A stretch of 64,000 bases of DNA, taken from NCBI GenBank assembly GCA_026874595.1, contig CM049309.1:5356576-5420575 (forward strand), written 5' to 3'. This document shows positions 44,501 to 55,585 of this stretch, in pieces. The notes under the pieces were generated by a model. The model did no database searches and was not told the DNA's origin. It saw only the letters and a list, made by a program, of their open reading frames with translations. Every line of letters starts with the position of its first letter. The stretch's first letter is position 1. Position numbers and translations under genes: made by a program. This DNA comes from Sipunculus nudus. Lineage: Eukaryota > Annelida > Sipuncula > Golfingiida > Sipunculidae.

Positions 44501-45622
44501 AAATTGCATCCGTTAGCCCTAGAATCTTTTAATGTGATATCCTGGGAAGTCTTTTTCAAATTTTCATAGAAATTTGAAATTAGGTCATGATGACCTATAT
44601 ACTTTGAGCTACTGGCCACAAACATGATTTTGAGCACCGAGACAGTCAGACAGGGCACACATTGTAACCGTTAGGCCTAGAATGTAATAACACAACATCC
44701 ATGGAAGTTCTGGCCAAATTTTCTTAGAAACCTGAATCTGGGTCATGGTTACCTATTTTCAGCAAGCGAGTGGCAAAAAAATATGTTTAGGAGCACCCAA
44801 ACAGTAAAACAGGGCACAAAACTTGGCAACTCTCCTTTTAATCCTGAAATTAGGTCACTGTGACCTATATTATGTAAGCTACGAGCGGAAAACCTAATTT
44901 AAAACACCCAGAAAGTCAGACAAGTCACAATTCTTAACTGTTGGACAGATAAATCCCTTTCTTTATGTAAAGGGAGATTATACATCCAAAGTAAGGTCAT
45001 TGGAATATTTTATGTGAGCTTTATGAAACAGCATGCTTTGTTTACCCTAAAAGTCAGATGGACACAAGACCTAAGACACGTATAAACTTCTAACTTGTTT
45101 CCAGTAAAATCTTCTTTGAATCCTGAAATAAGGATGCTCATACTATTTTCTAAGGACTACCGGCAAATAAAACATCATTTGGAGCACTGTAGAAGTCATT
45201 CAACCCATTGTTCAAGGTTCCTTAACAAATATTTTTCACTAATTCATAAAATCAATAATTAATACTAATTGATACATCACATGTCAAATTCAGCTGGGCG
45301 TCATGACCCATGGGTCATTTCTTTCAGTGAAGTGGTAATTTGATTTATTTAGATCTAACTAAATGTTAATTTTGTTTATCCTTGTGTCTAATTTTAGATA
45401 ATTAAAAATAAAATAAAATCGGAAAATTTCGATTGATTAAATTAGAGATATATTTATCTTAGTTTGCAGTTACACAGCTGCTGGATCTGTTCATCACATG
45501 ATTTGTTATATCTGTGTCTGGTTAACCAGTTAACAGGCCATTATGTCAAGAACTCCTCTAACTTGCCCCCCAAACACAAGAAATGGATCCAGGGTAGAGG
45601 TCCAGGGGGTCCGGACAACGGG

Positions 45623-45995
45623 GATAACGGCAGCAAAGCTGTTTTGCACGGAACTGAGAGTGCTGTGGGCTACACTGAGAATACTCAATATTAAAAAGCC
45701 CTGGCATACCTGTTGTGTACAGAAAACGTCCATTACCAAGATGGGTATAATTTGATCACGGCTCTTTATTCTGCCAGAAATCTAAGCGTGGCAACCGTAG
45801 TAGTAGGCAAAGGCGAGTAATCCTGATCCAATATATAGCAGTGTGGTGAGCAAATATAATGGGAGTGTGAAGACCACAGATAATCCCGCATAATTCATAT
45901 TTCGGACACTGCATAAAAAATGTGGGGAAGAACCCAAACATCCAAGTCCAGATATCCATTCTTTTAGGGACATCAGGGGTTACATTTCTAATGCT
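45623..45995 (-). pseudogene. SLC5 exon fragment, unit 4
   Basis: Same truncated exon, joint and TAG as units 2 and 3. Confidence 0.85.
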
Positions 45996-46042
45996 AGTAC
46001 GCTGCCTTTCAGGTGAGTTGTTTAATACCTTATCAAATCAAC

Positions 46043-46273
46043 CTATAAGTCCGCGGAACCTTTTATGAGTGCAGCAGCTAATCCGAGTAGACTGAAAAAG
46101 CACTGCACGTTGTCAGTCCTATTGAAGGTTTTAAAACCGCCTGAAGTTGTATACAGCGTGCAGATTGCAGATAAAAGAATAATACAGCCCAAGTAAGGTA
46201 ACCCAGTGGCTTGGCTGACAGGTATTGACGGGGCGTAGGTAAAGACCGACGCATATAATGACATCCGCATCAT
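46043..46273 (-). pseudogene. SLC5 upstream exon copy, unit 4
   Basis: Identical to the other copies. The next upstream exons, if the gene was ever complete, are not visible between 46273 and 53500. Confidence 0.8.
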
Positions 46274-49200
46274 TCGTTAAGGATATGAATAAATTTGTTA
46301 AGGATATGTTAAGGATAAAAATTTTACCGATGGAAAAAAATGATTGCTGTTCTCGCTTTATAAAATGCTAATGACAGATGATATGCGGGCATATGCCCCG
46401 TGTTTTGAATGTTGATTTTGCACGCAGTTCTTTGTTGCTTGTGCTAAAAGTGGAATATTCTGAATGCTCCATAAATGGACAGTGTGATTTTCCTTCTTCC
46501 GTCAATTTATGCTTCTCAGTTCCATATAAAGTTATTACGTCGAGGCCCCTGAGAGAATGGCACTTCTTGTGAATATTGGAGCAATGACAGGCAAGAATGC
46601 ATGGGCATGCTGACTAGGAAGACACAGATTTCTGAAAAGGTCTTCATAAAGGGACACATTCACATATCACAAAAATTAGATACAAAGGAAATATCATTGG
46701 TTTCTCCTTTTTATATATTGTTACCCAAATGTTCCGTTCTAAACTGTTTTCTTGCTCCTGTATGTGAGTTGGAAAAACTAGGCGCAATCAGTGGTGCAAA
46801 AATAGACATAGCACGCATCCCACCTGGTGGCCTTACCGCGTATCTTCATAAATCAAGACCTTTTTTATAAGCTTGAAACTTGTGCTTAACCTCTATTTCT
46901 TTGATAAATCTTCTCCTTGTTGGTAAGTTGTCGAACCCCTGGCCAAGCACTCTATATTGGCCAAGCAATACTAGTGTATTATGGGCCGTAGACACACTCG
47001 GACTATGTTAACTCATGTAAACACGGAACAGTCACAAAAAATACAACAGGTGCAGTGAACTTGTTAAGTCCATGCACTGGGATCGTCTTGCTGTGAAACC
47101 TGTTTTAATCAGTCACAATAAAAATGGCAGGTGATAATACACATATTATAGCGATTTATTATTTATCTATAATTTTACCCACAAATGTAACAGACTGAAT
47201 ATAGAATTAGGTATACCGGTACCTGTTGTGTTGCGTATCATTAATATTTCCTACGTACTATCGTTATTTAACTTTTATTCAACGGATATAGGGCCAACAA
47301 ATATTAGTTTTAGCTGTATGATGCCTGATGACTTGTAGTTAATTCCATTAGGAAAAACGTTTTATAACGCCTCTCATACGGATGTACGTGTATAAGGTTG
47401 TTTTCCTACAAAATGTTTGGGAACACCATACGTGCCAATGTTGATTAATAGGGCTGGGTATATTGCCTACAAATTAAAAAAAAATGCTCAAGCCACAGCC
47501 ACTTTTAAACAGATATCTTCATTACATCTGAATGGACACACAAACGCATTTACGAACACGCACACCTTTATTTTGGATTATGAAATCACTCCGGATGTCT
47601 TTGCAAGTACCTCGTAAGTACCCCCAGATTAAAAAATTGATACAAAAGCTCCAGTATCTGAATGACTAATGCATTGATAAGTATGATTCTTTCCCTGCAT
47701 ATTGATCGTGGAGTGTTTCATCAGTTTCTGCAGACTGGCGCGGCCAGCTGTATTTTTTTCGAATTTCACCCATTTTTTCTCTATTTTTGAGACCCTCAAA
47801 TGAAGCGTCTGACAGTTAATAGGGCACAAAATCGCAACCATTAGACCTAGAAACTTATGACTGTACATCCAGGGAAGTCCTAGGCAAGTCTCCATCTTAC
47901 CTGAAATTAGGTCATGGTGACCTATATTTTGCAAATGAGGGGCTGAAAACATGATTTTAAAAGCACCCAGAGAGTCAGATGAGGCACAAATTGTATCCAT
48001 TTGACCTAAAATCATCCATCAAATCGTAACCGTTAGACCTAGAAACTTCTGACTATACATCTAGAGAGGTCGTTGGCAATTCTCCTCGGAAACCTGTAAT
48101 CATGTTATGGTTACCCATATTTTGCGAATTACGGGCCGAAAACATGATTCAGATGAGGCAAAAATCTCCTTTTTGAAACCTGAAATTAGGTCACTGTGGC
48201 CCATATTCTCCGAGCTATGGGGCTCGTAAGTACCCGAGGATGAACAATTTGATACAAAAATTGCCAAAAAATTGATTGCCATGATTCTATCCATAAAGTG
48301 TTTCATCAGTTCCTGCAGACTGGTGGCATCACTTGTAATTTTTAGCTCAGCTGACTAAATAGCTTCTGATCTAGTGTGATCACTCTTTGTCCGTCGTCCA
48401 TCAGTCCGTCTCTCTGTCCATCTGACCGTCTGTTAACAGGGCACAAATCATAACAACTGGCCCTAGACACTTTTCACTGAAGATCCACAATAAAGCTCCT
48501 TGGACACCTGAAATTAGGTCATTGCAACCTATATTCTTTGAGCTATGGTGCTTACAAGTACTCCCCATAATAATTAAAAATTTGATACAAAAGCTCCAGT
48601 ATCTGGATAACCCTTGCATTGATCACCATAATTCTTTGCATTTTGATCATGGAGTGGTTCATCAGTGCCTTAAGATTGGTTGCGCCACCTGTATTATTTC
48701 GAATTTTTACGCATTTTTTTCTCTCTATTTTTGAGACCTTCAAATGAAGAAATCCGGTCATTAACACAAACTGCACCGTAAGACCTATAAAATTTTCATG
48801 GTGACCTATATTGTGCGAGGTACTGGTCGAAAACATGATTCGAGCACCCAGAGAGTCAGACGTCGCACAGATTGTATCAATCGGGCCTAGAATATTCTAA
48901 TGGCACAAACAGGGAGGTCTTGGATAAATGTCCTTGAAAACAAGAGAATAGGTCACCGTGACTTATATTTTGCGAGCTATAGGAAAAAAAACATGTTTTT
49001 AGAACCCTGAATGTCAGATGGGCTCAACCTAGCTGTATCCGCTAGGCCTAGATTCTTCTAATGCAACACCAAGGGATAATTTGGGCAAAATTTCTTGGAA
49101 ACCTGAAACTTGGTCATGATGCCCTATATTTTGCGAGTGAAAATAAACATGATTTGAGAACTCCAAACTCAGAGAAAGCCAGACGCGCACAAATTGCATC

Positions 49201-51236
49201 CGTTAGCCCTAGAATCTTTTAATGTGATATCCTGGGAAGTCTTTTTCAAATTTTCATAGAAATTTGAAATTAGGTCATGATGACCTATATACTTTGAGCT
49301 ACTGGCCACAAACATGATTTTGAGCACCGAGACAGTCAGACAGGGCACACATTGTAACCGTTAGGCCTAGAATGTAATAACACAACATCCATGGAAGTTC
49401 TGGCCAAATTTTCTTAGAAACCTGAATCTGGGTCATGGTTACCTATTTTCAGCAAGCGAGTGGCAAAAAAATATGTTTAGGAGCACCCAAACAGTAAAAC
49501 AGGGCACAAAACTTGGCAACTCTCCTTTTAATCCTGAAATTAGGTCACTGTGACCTATATTATGTAAGCTACGAGCGGAAAACCTAATTTAAAACACCCA
49601 GAAAGTCAGACAAGTCACAATTCTTAACTGTTGGACAGATAAATCCCTTTCTTTATGTAAAGGGAGATTATACATCCAAAGTAAGGTCATTGGAATATTT
49701 TATGTGAGCTTTATGAAACAGCATGCTTTGTTTACCCTAAAAGTCAGATGGACACAAGACCTAAGACACGTATAAACTTCTAACTTGTTTCCAGTAAAAT
49801 CTTCTTTGAATCCTGAAATAAGGATGCTCATACTATTTTCTAAGGACTACCGGCAAATAAAACATCATTTGGAGCACTGTAGAAGTCATTCAACCCATTG
49901 TTCAAGGTTCCTTAACAAATATTTTTCACCAATTCATAAAATCAATAATTAATACTATTTGATACATCACATGTCAAATTCAGCTGGGCGTCATGACCCA
50001 TGGGTCACTTCTTTCAGTGAAGTGGTAATTTGATTTATTTAGATCTAACTAAATGTTAATTTTAGTATCCTTGTGTCAAATTTTTAGATAATTAAAAATA
50101 AAAATAAAATCGGAAAATTTCGATTGATTAAATTAGAGATATATTTATCTTAGTTTGCAGTTACACAGCTGCTGGATCTGTTCATCACATGATTTGTTAT
50201 ATCTGTGTCTGGTTAACCAGTTAACAGGCCATTATGTCAAGAACTCCTCTAACTTGCCCCCCCCCCCAACACAAGAAATGGATCCTGGGTAGAGGTCCAT
50301 GGGGTTCGGACCCGGTCCCTTTTTTTCAGCCGCCGAAACCTTTTTTAAAGGGGTTCAATTTTTTTGTCATTTTTTGGCGGCCTGGATACCCCTTTTCCGG
50401 ACTTTTTTTTAGAATTAGTCATTAGTACTCCTTGATTGGACCTCTCCTTTTCCTAAATTCTGGATCCGCCCCTTAACACTCTACCATGCTGTGTACTTTT
50501 ATATGTTTGATGACGGGAAAATAGCTGTTTGCAATCTGCATAAATATCGGTATCTTGTTGTTAGGCCAGTATTTACATGTATTTTGTTTTGCTTTAGTAT
50601 ACACTTACGATTTGACAGAACGGGGGGGGGGGAGGGGGGATGGGGGTTCGGGAGCCAATTTTAACAAATATTTAGGTAAGCTTTGAACAAAAATTACCCA
50701 AAAAGTTATATAAGAAGTGTTAAAAATACCTTGTAGCCCAGCGTGCGCAAAGAGCTTAATAGTTCTCAATATGGCCATATGGTGTCGCTACCATCCGATA
50801 CCCATGGGGTATTCCCCCTAGGGACCCTTCCTAATTCGCGGTACATTAATATGAATCCCATTAATATGCATCGCATTCAACAGTTCTTCAAAAGGAAACA
50901 CTGTAGCTAATTTGGATGCCAGGTTGGTCTGAAAATAAGTCCCAAATAATTTATAAGAAACACATTTTAAGGACTAGGGACCCGTGGGTCTCGACGCTCA
51001 TCTGAATTTGTATATAAGGATATTTGTATGAGTTTTTTCTTCAAAATGTGGGTTCAGTGACCTTGACCTTGTGCTCCCAAAATCCGCATGTTACTCAGGC
51101 TATTGACAGGTGAGCAATATGCGGAAGATTGAAGGTTGAGGATGATAAATTGATTTACAATGAATCCATATATCTTTTTAAAGATGTGGTATAGGACAAC
51201 CGCTTCTGGTCAACAAACACACCAGGTTACGGGACA

Positions 51237-51573
51237 CTAGGGGCGTGTTTTCGTTCCATGAACATGTTCATGAACAAAGACCGTTTTAGCCCACGAACAC
51301 GAACATGTTCCTGTTCATTGTTCAAGAAAATCATAACCAACTCCCGGGGTTGGTAACATCACCCTGGTATTACGTTTAATTTGTCATCATTAAAATGCAT
51401 CTCATGTATTTGATAAAAATAATGAAATTAAATGACATTCATGATTGACAAGTTATGACTTGCATTTTTAAGGCGCACTTATGCGAACAATGCGTTTTTG
51501 TTACATGTTCTTGATTACATCATTTTTGCAGACAGGAACAGGAACATGTTTGGACAACGAAAACACGCGCTAG
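51237..51573. mobile_element. MITE-like element with about 35-bp terminal inverted repeats
   Basis: The left end CTAGGGGCGTGTTTTCGTT mirrors the right end, which reads CTAGCGCGTGTTTTCGTT in reverse complement; both then carry AACATGTTC. CTAG is present at both outer edges and could be a target duplication. The interior holds several GAACATGTTC palindromes and no frame. Confidence 0.6.
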
Positions 51574-52445
51574 ATGAAACCCCAGTTGAGAAAGGGACAT
51601 GATTGTTGTCATTTGAAGGTCTCAAAAATATGCTTGGCAGCCATATTGGATTTACCATGAGTCTGAAATCTTAATGCACACATCCCCCCATGGATGCCAG
51701 TGTTCTCTCAAATGTTCGCAAAAGAAAAGCACTGATTGTGCTTGGATGACCATACCGGATATTAGGCAGATTAGATTCGATACACCTGGAGCCCCCATAG
51801 GCATCAATTGGCAACGTGAATTTGAGAAATGTTGAACATTCTTTTGGAAATTCTGGGCTCGAAAGAAAATTAGCGATTATTCTGTGGCAGCCATACTGGA
51901 CTTTATACATGTCTGTAATTTGACAGGGTTTGAAATCTTATTGAGCTCTTATATAAATTTGAGAAAAATCAAGCATATTATCTTTGAAATATTACGCGCG
52001 AAAGTTAATCACCGACTGTGATCTGGCTCTAGATCTGGGTCTGTAATTCAATAGGTCTGGAGGCCTCTCATCCCTGTGAATTTGGGAAAGATGAACACAT
52101 TCTCTTTTAGATTATGCGTGTAAAAAAGAATCACCGATTTTGCTCTGGCGGCCATATTTTTTTCTGGATGGCCCTGTTATTCGAAAAAAAAACTTAATAT
52201 CCAATTCACACCAATCACCTCTAGGAATATGAATATGACATTCTCTTTGAGATAATGAGATAAAATATCACCAATTGTTCGCTGACGGCCATATTGGAAT
52301 TCGGACATGTCTGTAATTCGATAGGGCTGGGGCCCTCATAGAATCAAACATCTCAATAAATTTGAGAAACATAAAATAAGGTCTGTTTTAGATAAATTGC
52401 ACAAAAGAGAGCGTCACTGACAGACAGACGGACGGACGGTCAAGG
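51570..52445. repeat. Degenerate tandem/dispersed repeat ending in a GACGGACGGACGG tract
   Basis: Phrases such as GGCAGCCATA.TGGA, CATGTCTGTAATT, GATAGGGCTGG and AATTTGAGAAA recur at about 140-160 bp. The stretch ends with GACAGACAGACGGACGGACGG near 52420. The style resembles the pearl-like elements but in a third sequence family. Confidence 0.5.
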
Positions 52446-53221
52446 CGATAACTACCCCTCCCTAATTAACCATTCGGAGAGGCAGGGTTTGAAAATCGGT
52501 ATCCTCTACTGCACTGACAGCTAAACTTTAACGGGAACTGCAGTCCAACCTCCTTCTTTCTGTTAGTCTGTCTTGTCGCGCTAATTCATATATAAAAATA
52601 TTCATAAACAAAGACGTCTCAGACCTCAGCTCGGGGTACCGATCACAATTTAACATTCGAAATAAAAACACGAAGACGTGATTTCATATAAGACCAATAC
52701 TTTATACTACTCATATCACATATTACCTGTATATACAAACAAAATATTCGTGCATATATATTTAAAAAGAAATTACTGACCGCGCCAAGTAAATCTTTCG
52801 GGTCTCCTGTAAATGTCTGTATAATGATAAAAAATATAATTATAAGCTTGTTTCATTAGTGCACAGTAGATAACATAATCAAACGTCTTTAACTTAACAC
52901 TGTCCGAGTTCAAATTTAGCCATTAACCAATGTAATTTATTCAAAGCAGATCAGATAATAAGAAGAGATAACTACTTTAACAAATGTTAGACCCAGTCTT
53001 AGATGGGTTAGGTGGACATGCACTTACGCTTTTAGCGTGCTTGGAAGAAGAAGCTTAATGTATGTGGGAGATCAACCCGCGTGAACATAACCTGAAGCTC
53101 CCTGCTTTATATATAACAGATCTCTATATAATATTTCTCGCGTTATGAACTTGACATAAATTCTATATATCTCAGGAGTGGGGCATGACTCGCAGACATG
53201 GGCGGATCATCAAATGGGGAC

Positions 53222-53222
53222 A

Positions 53223-53255
<33 letters not shown>

Positions 53256-53256
53256 C
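53222..53256. repeat. (AC)n(AT)n microsatellite
   Basis: Compound simple repeat about 0.3 kb downstream of the gene C stop codon. Confidence 0.9.
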
Positions 53257-53583
53257 CTTTGTTGTTTATGTAACGTATTATAATTATATTACAATGAACT
53301 ATAATGTTTTGAAAAGAATAAGGAATCATGTCCATAGGATATGTTAGTTCTAAACCAAGTTTGAATATATGGTATTTCAAAGTAGACTCAGATATGGAAC
53401 TAAAATCTATAATTCTAAGTATTAATATATTTCATTTTCAGTATATAAATATAATTCTCTGATTACATTGACAATCCCCCTTGTTAAAAAATGGGACCCC
53501 CCCCCCCCCACCTAATCCCAATCCCCTGACGCCCTGCTGCTGACTTTTTAACTCTTTAAGTTCTATATTTAGAATATTTTACA

Positions 53584-53787
53584 TTAGAAGTAAAAGACAG
53601 TCCATAAGACCACAAGTAAGATTCCATTCGTTGCCAAGGTTACAGCATGAGAGTGGGGCATCTCTTTCATCCCTCTGTCATCTTTTTCACCTGATATCGG
53701 CGGCATGGCGGTCCTTCCCTCCACCTGACGTCCCCATCGGCACCCAAACCACCACCAGGCTGTAGACCGAGGATAATCCGCGTCAAC
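53584..53787 (-). CDS. MMP gene C last coding exon: blade 4 end, stem and hydrophobic tail
   Basis: The exon starts VDADYPRSTAWWWFGC, matching the gene B last exon ([16 protein letters not shown]). It then adds about 50 residues ending in a hydrophobic segment directly before TAA. A different frame of the same DNA is also open but carries no hemopexin signature. The acceptor is TTATAG|GTTGAC. Confidence 0.88.
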   Translation of the reverse strand, partial: VDADYPRSTAWWWFGCRWGRQVEGRTAMPPISGEKDDRGMKEMPHSHAVTLATNGILLVVLWTVFYF

Positions 53788-53809
53788 CTATAATATATAG
53801 TGCATAAAA

Positions 53810-53848
<39 letters not shown>

Positions 53849-54944
53849 TATATATATATAAAACACAGACGTGGTAAGGTACACAGATATGTAACGTAAA
53901 GTACATAGATATGGTAAAATACGCAACTATGTAATGTAAAGTAACCGTAGATGGTAAAGTACAGACATGTACACAGGCTTGGTGAAGTCCATGGATTTGT
54001 AATATTAAGTACACACACATGGTAAAGTACACACACATGGTAAAGTACAAAGATGTGCAATGTGAAATACACACAAATGTTTATGTAAAATACACAGACA
54101 TAATAAAGAACATATGTGTAATGTATAGTTCAAAAATATAGGAAAGAACAACCAATTTTTTGGTTGATTTTACCACTCTGTTTTTTATACACAGATATGG
54201 TTATGTAAAAGTGCACTGTGCACACATTGTAAAGTACATGGATGTGTAATATAAAGTGCACAGACATGGCAAAGTACTTGGATATGTAATGTAAAGTAAA
54301 TATAAACACAAATGGATTAAAAGCAATCATAATGATATCGTAAATTATATTTTCTTGTATTGCTTTTATGCAATATACAATCAGTATTATGGAATCACCT
54401 CTTACTTACTTTAAAAGCCATGTCATTGAACCGCCTGTATTCTTTTCCGTGGAAGAAATACGTCCTTCCATTCTTCCACTTGATAGCAGCCCCGACAGGT
54501 GAATGTAAACCCGGCCACACCGATAGACTGCGCGGATAACCAGAATCGATGGTCCTGTCTTCATAGGGTACGTTGTAGGTAGCGGATAAACGGTAGTACT
54601 GCGTCCCTTAATAAAGAAAGAACGGTATTTACCATGCATGGGCCATATTTTACATATACCAGTGTTTTAGCTGTGAGTTCACACATCTGATTCCTAGTGT
54701 GAGTCCTTACGGTTCGGGTCCAGCGTTGTATCGCATTCCGTATCAAACCAACGACAGCGGCGTGTCGCGGGTTGAAACTTTGAGTTGGATGCAAGAGAGG
54801 AGTGTACAAGACCAAGTCCGAGTCCAACAAAATATCTCTATTAAAAGCATTTTAAAATTAAACTTCATGATAATCTTGGGTATTTTACTCTTTAAACATG
54901 CTTTTTTGCTTCAATGTTTTATTTATATTTAGCTCCCAATCAAT

Positions 54945-55009
<65 letters not shown>

Positions 55010-55522
55010 AAGTTTCTAATGTCCTGTCAAAACTTCATATATCAGTCTCTGTAGTGCATTTTCCCCCACAAATACTCCTTTGTTTACAAACATTCATATC
55101 AAAAATAAGGCACCTTTGGCCTATTTTGTCAACTTACCTTTGAAGAAGTAAACTTTTCCATTTCCACTCCAGACAAAGGCCGAATCGATGTAACCAGGTA
55201 ATCCAGTAAAACCATCCCTTCCAATGATTTTTGGGTATCCGGGAGGTATATAATTTCCTTCAGACCTCCAATAATACCATCCCTATCAGTATAAAAAGTA
55301 AATTTCTATTACATATGAGTTCGTGTGGTGTACCTGTGGGAATATTGGTGGATTAAGAACTGCGTAAACACATTTTATTTCTGGTGATGCAAGTTAAACT
55401 GAAAGGCAGCGTCGTCCTTCATGATCTATCTATCTATCTTTATATCTATCTAGCTCTCTATCTAATCTTATCTAATCAATATCTCTCTCTCTCCCTCTCT
55501 TTCTCTCAAACCGTAATATACA

Positions 55523-55585
<63 letters not shown>

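Larger units (their letters stand above)
40933..45622. repeat. Tandem segmental duplication, unit 3 of 4
   Basis: By eye it is indistinguishable from unit 2 apart from the CAGGCCATT base, and it has the same left joint. Confidence 0.95.
45623..50315. repeat. Tandem segmental duplication, unit 4 of 4, with diverged tail
   Basis: The unit is nearly identical to the others for about 4.3 kb (one private base near 48946). From about 49930 to 50315 it then carries many substitutions and indels relative to units 1-3, including a longer C-run near 50260. Similarity ends after GGATCCTGGGTAGAGGTCC. This is probably the ancestral right boundary or a haplotype switch. Confidence 0.92.
50316..53583. other. 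Region between the tandem array and MMP gene C
   Basis: Apart from the MITE-like element, the degenerate repeat at 51570-52445 and microsatellites, no exon is recognised. No upstream SLC5 exons are found here, which would be expected if that gene were complete. Confidence 0.5.
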
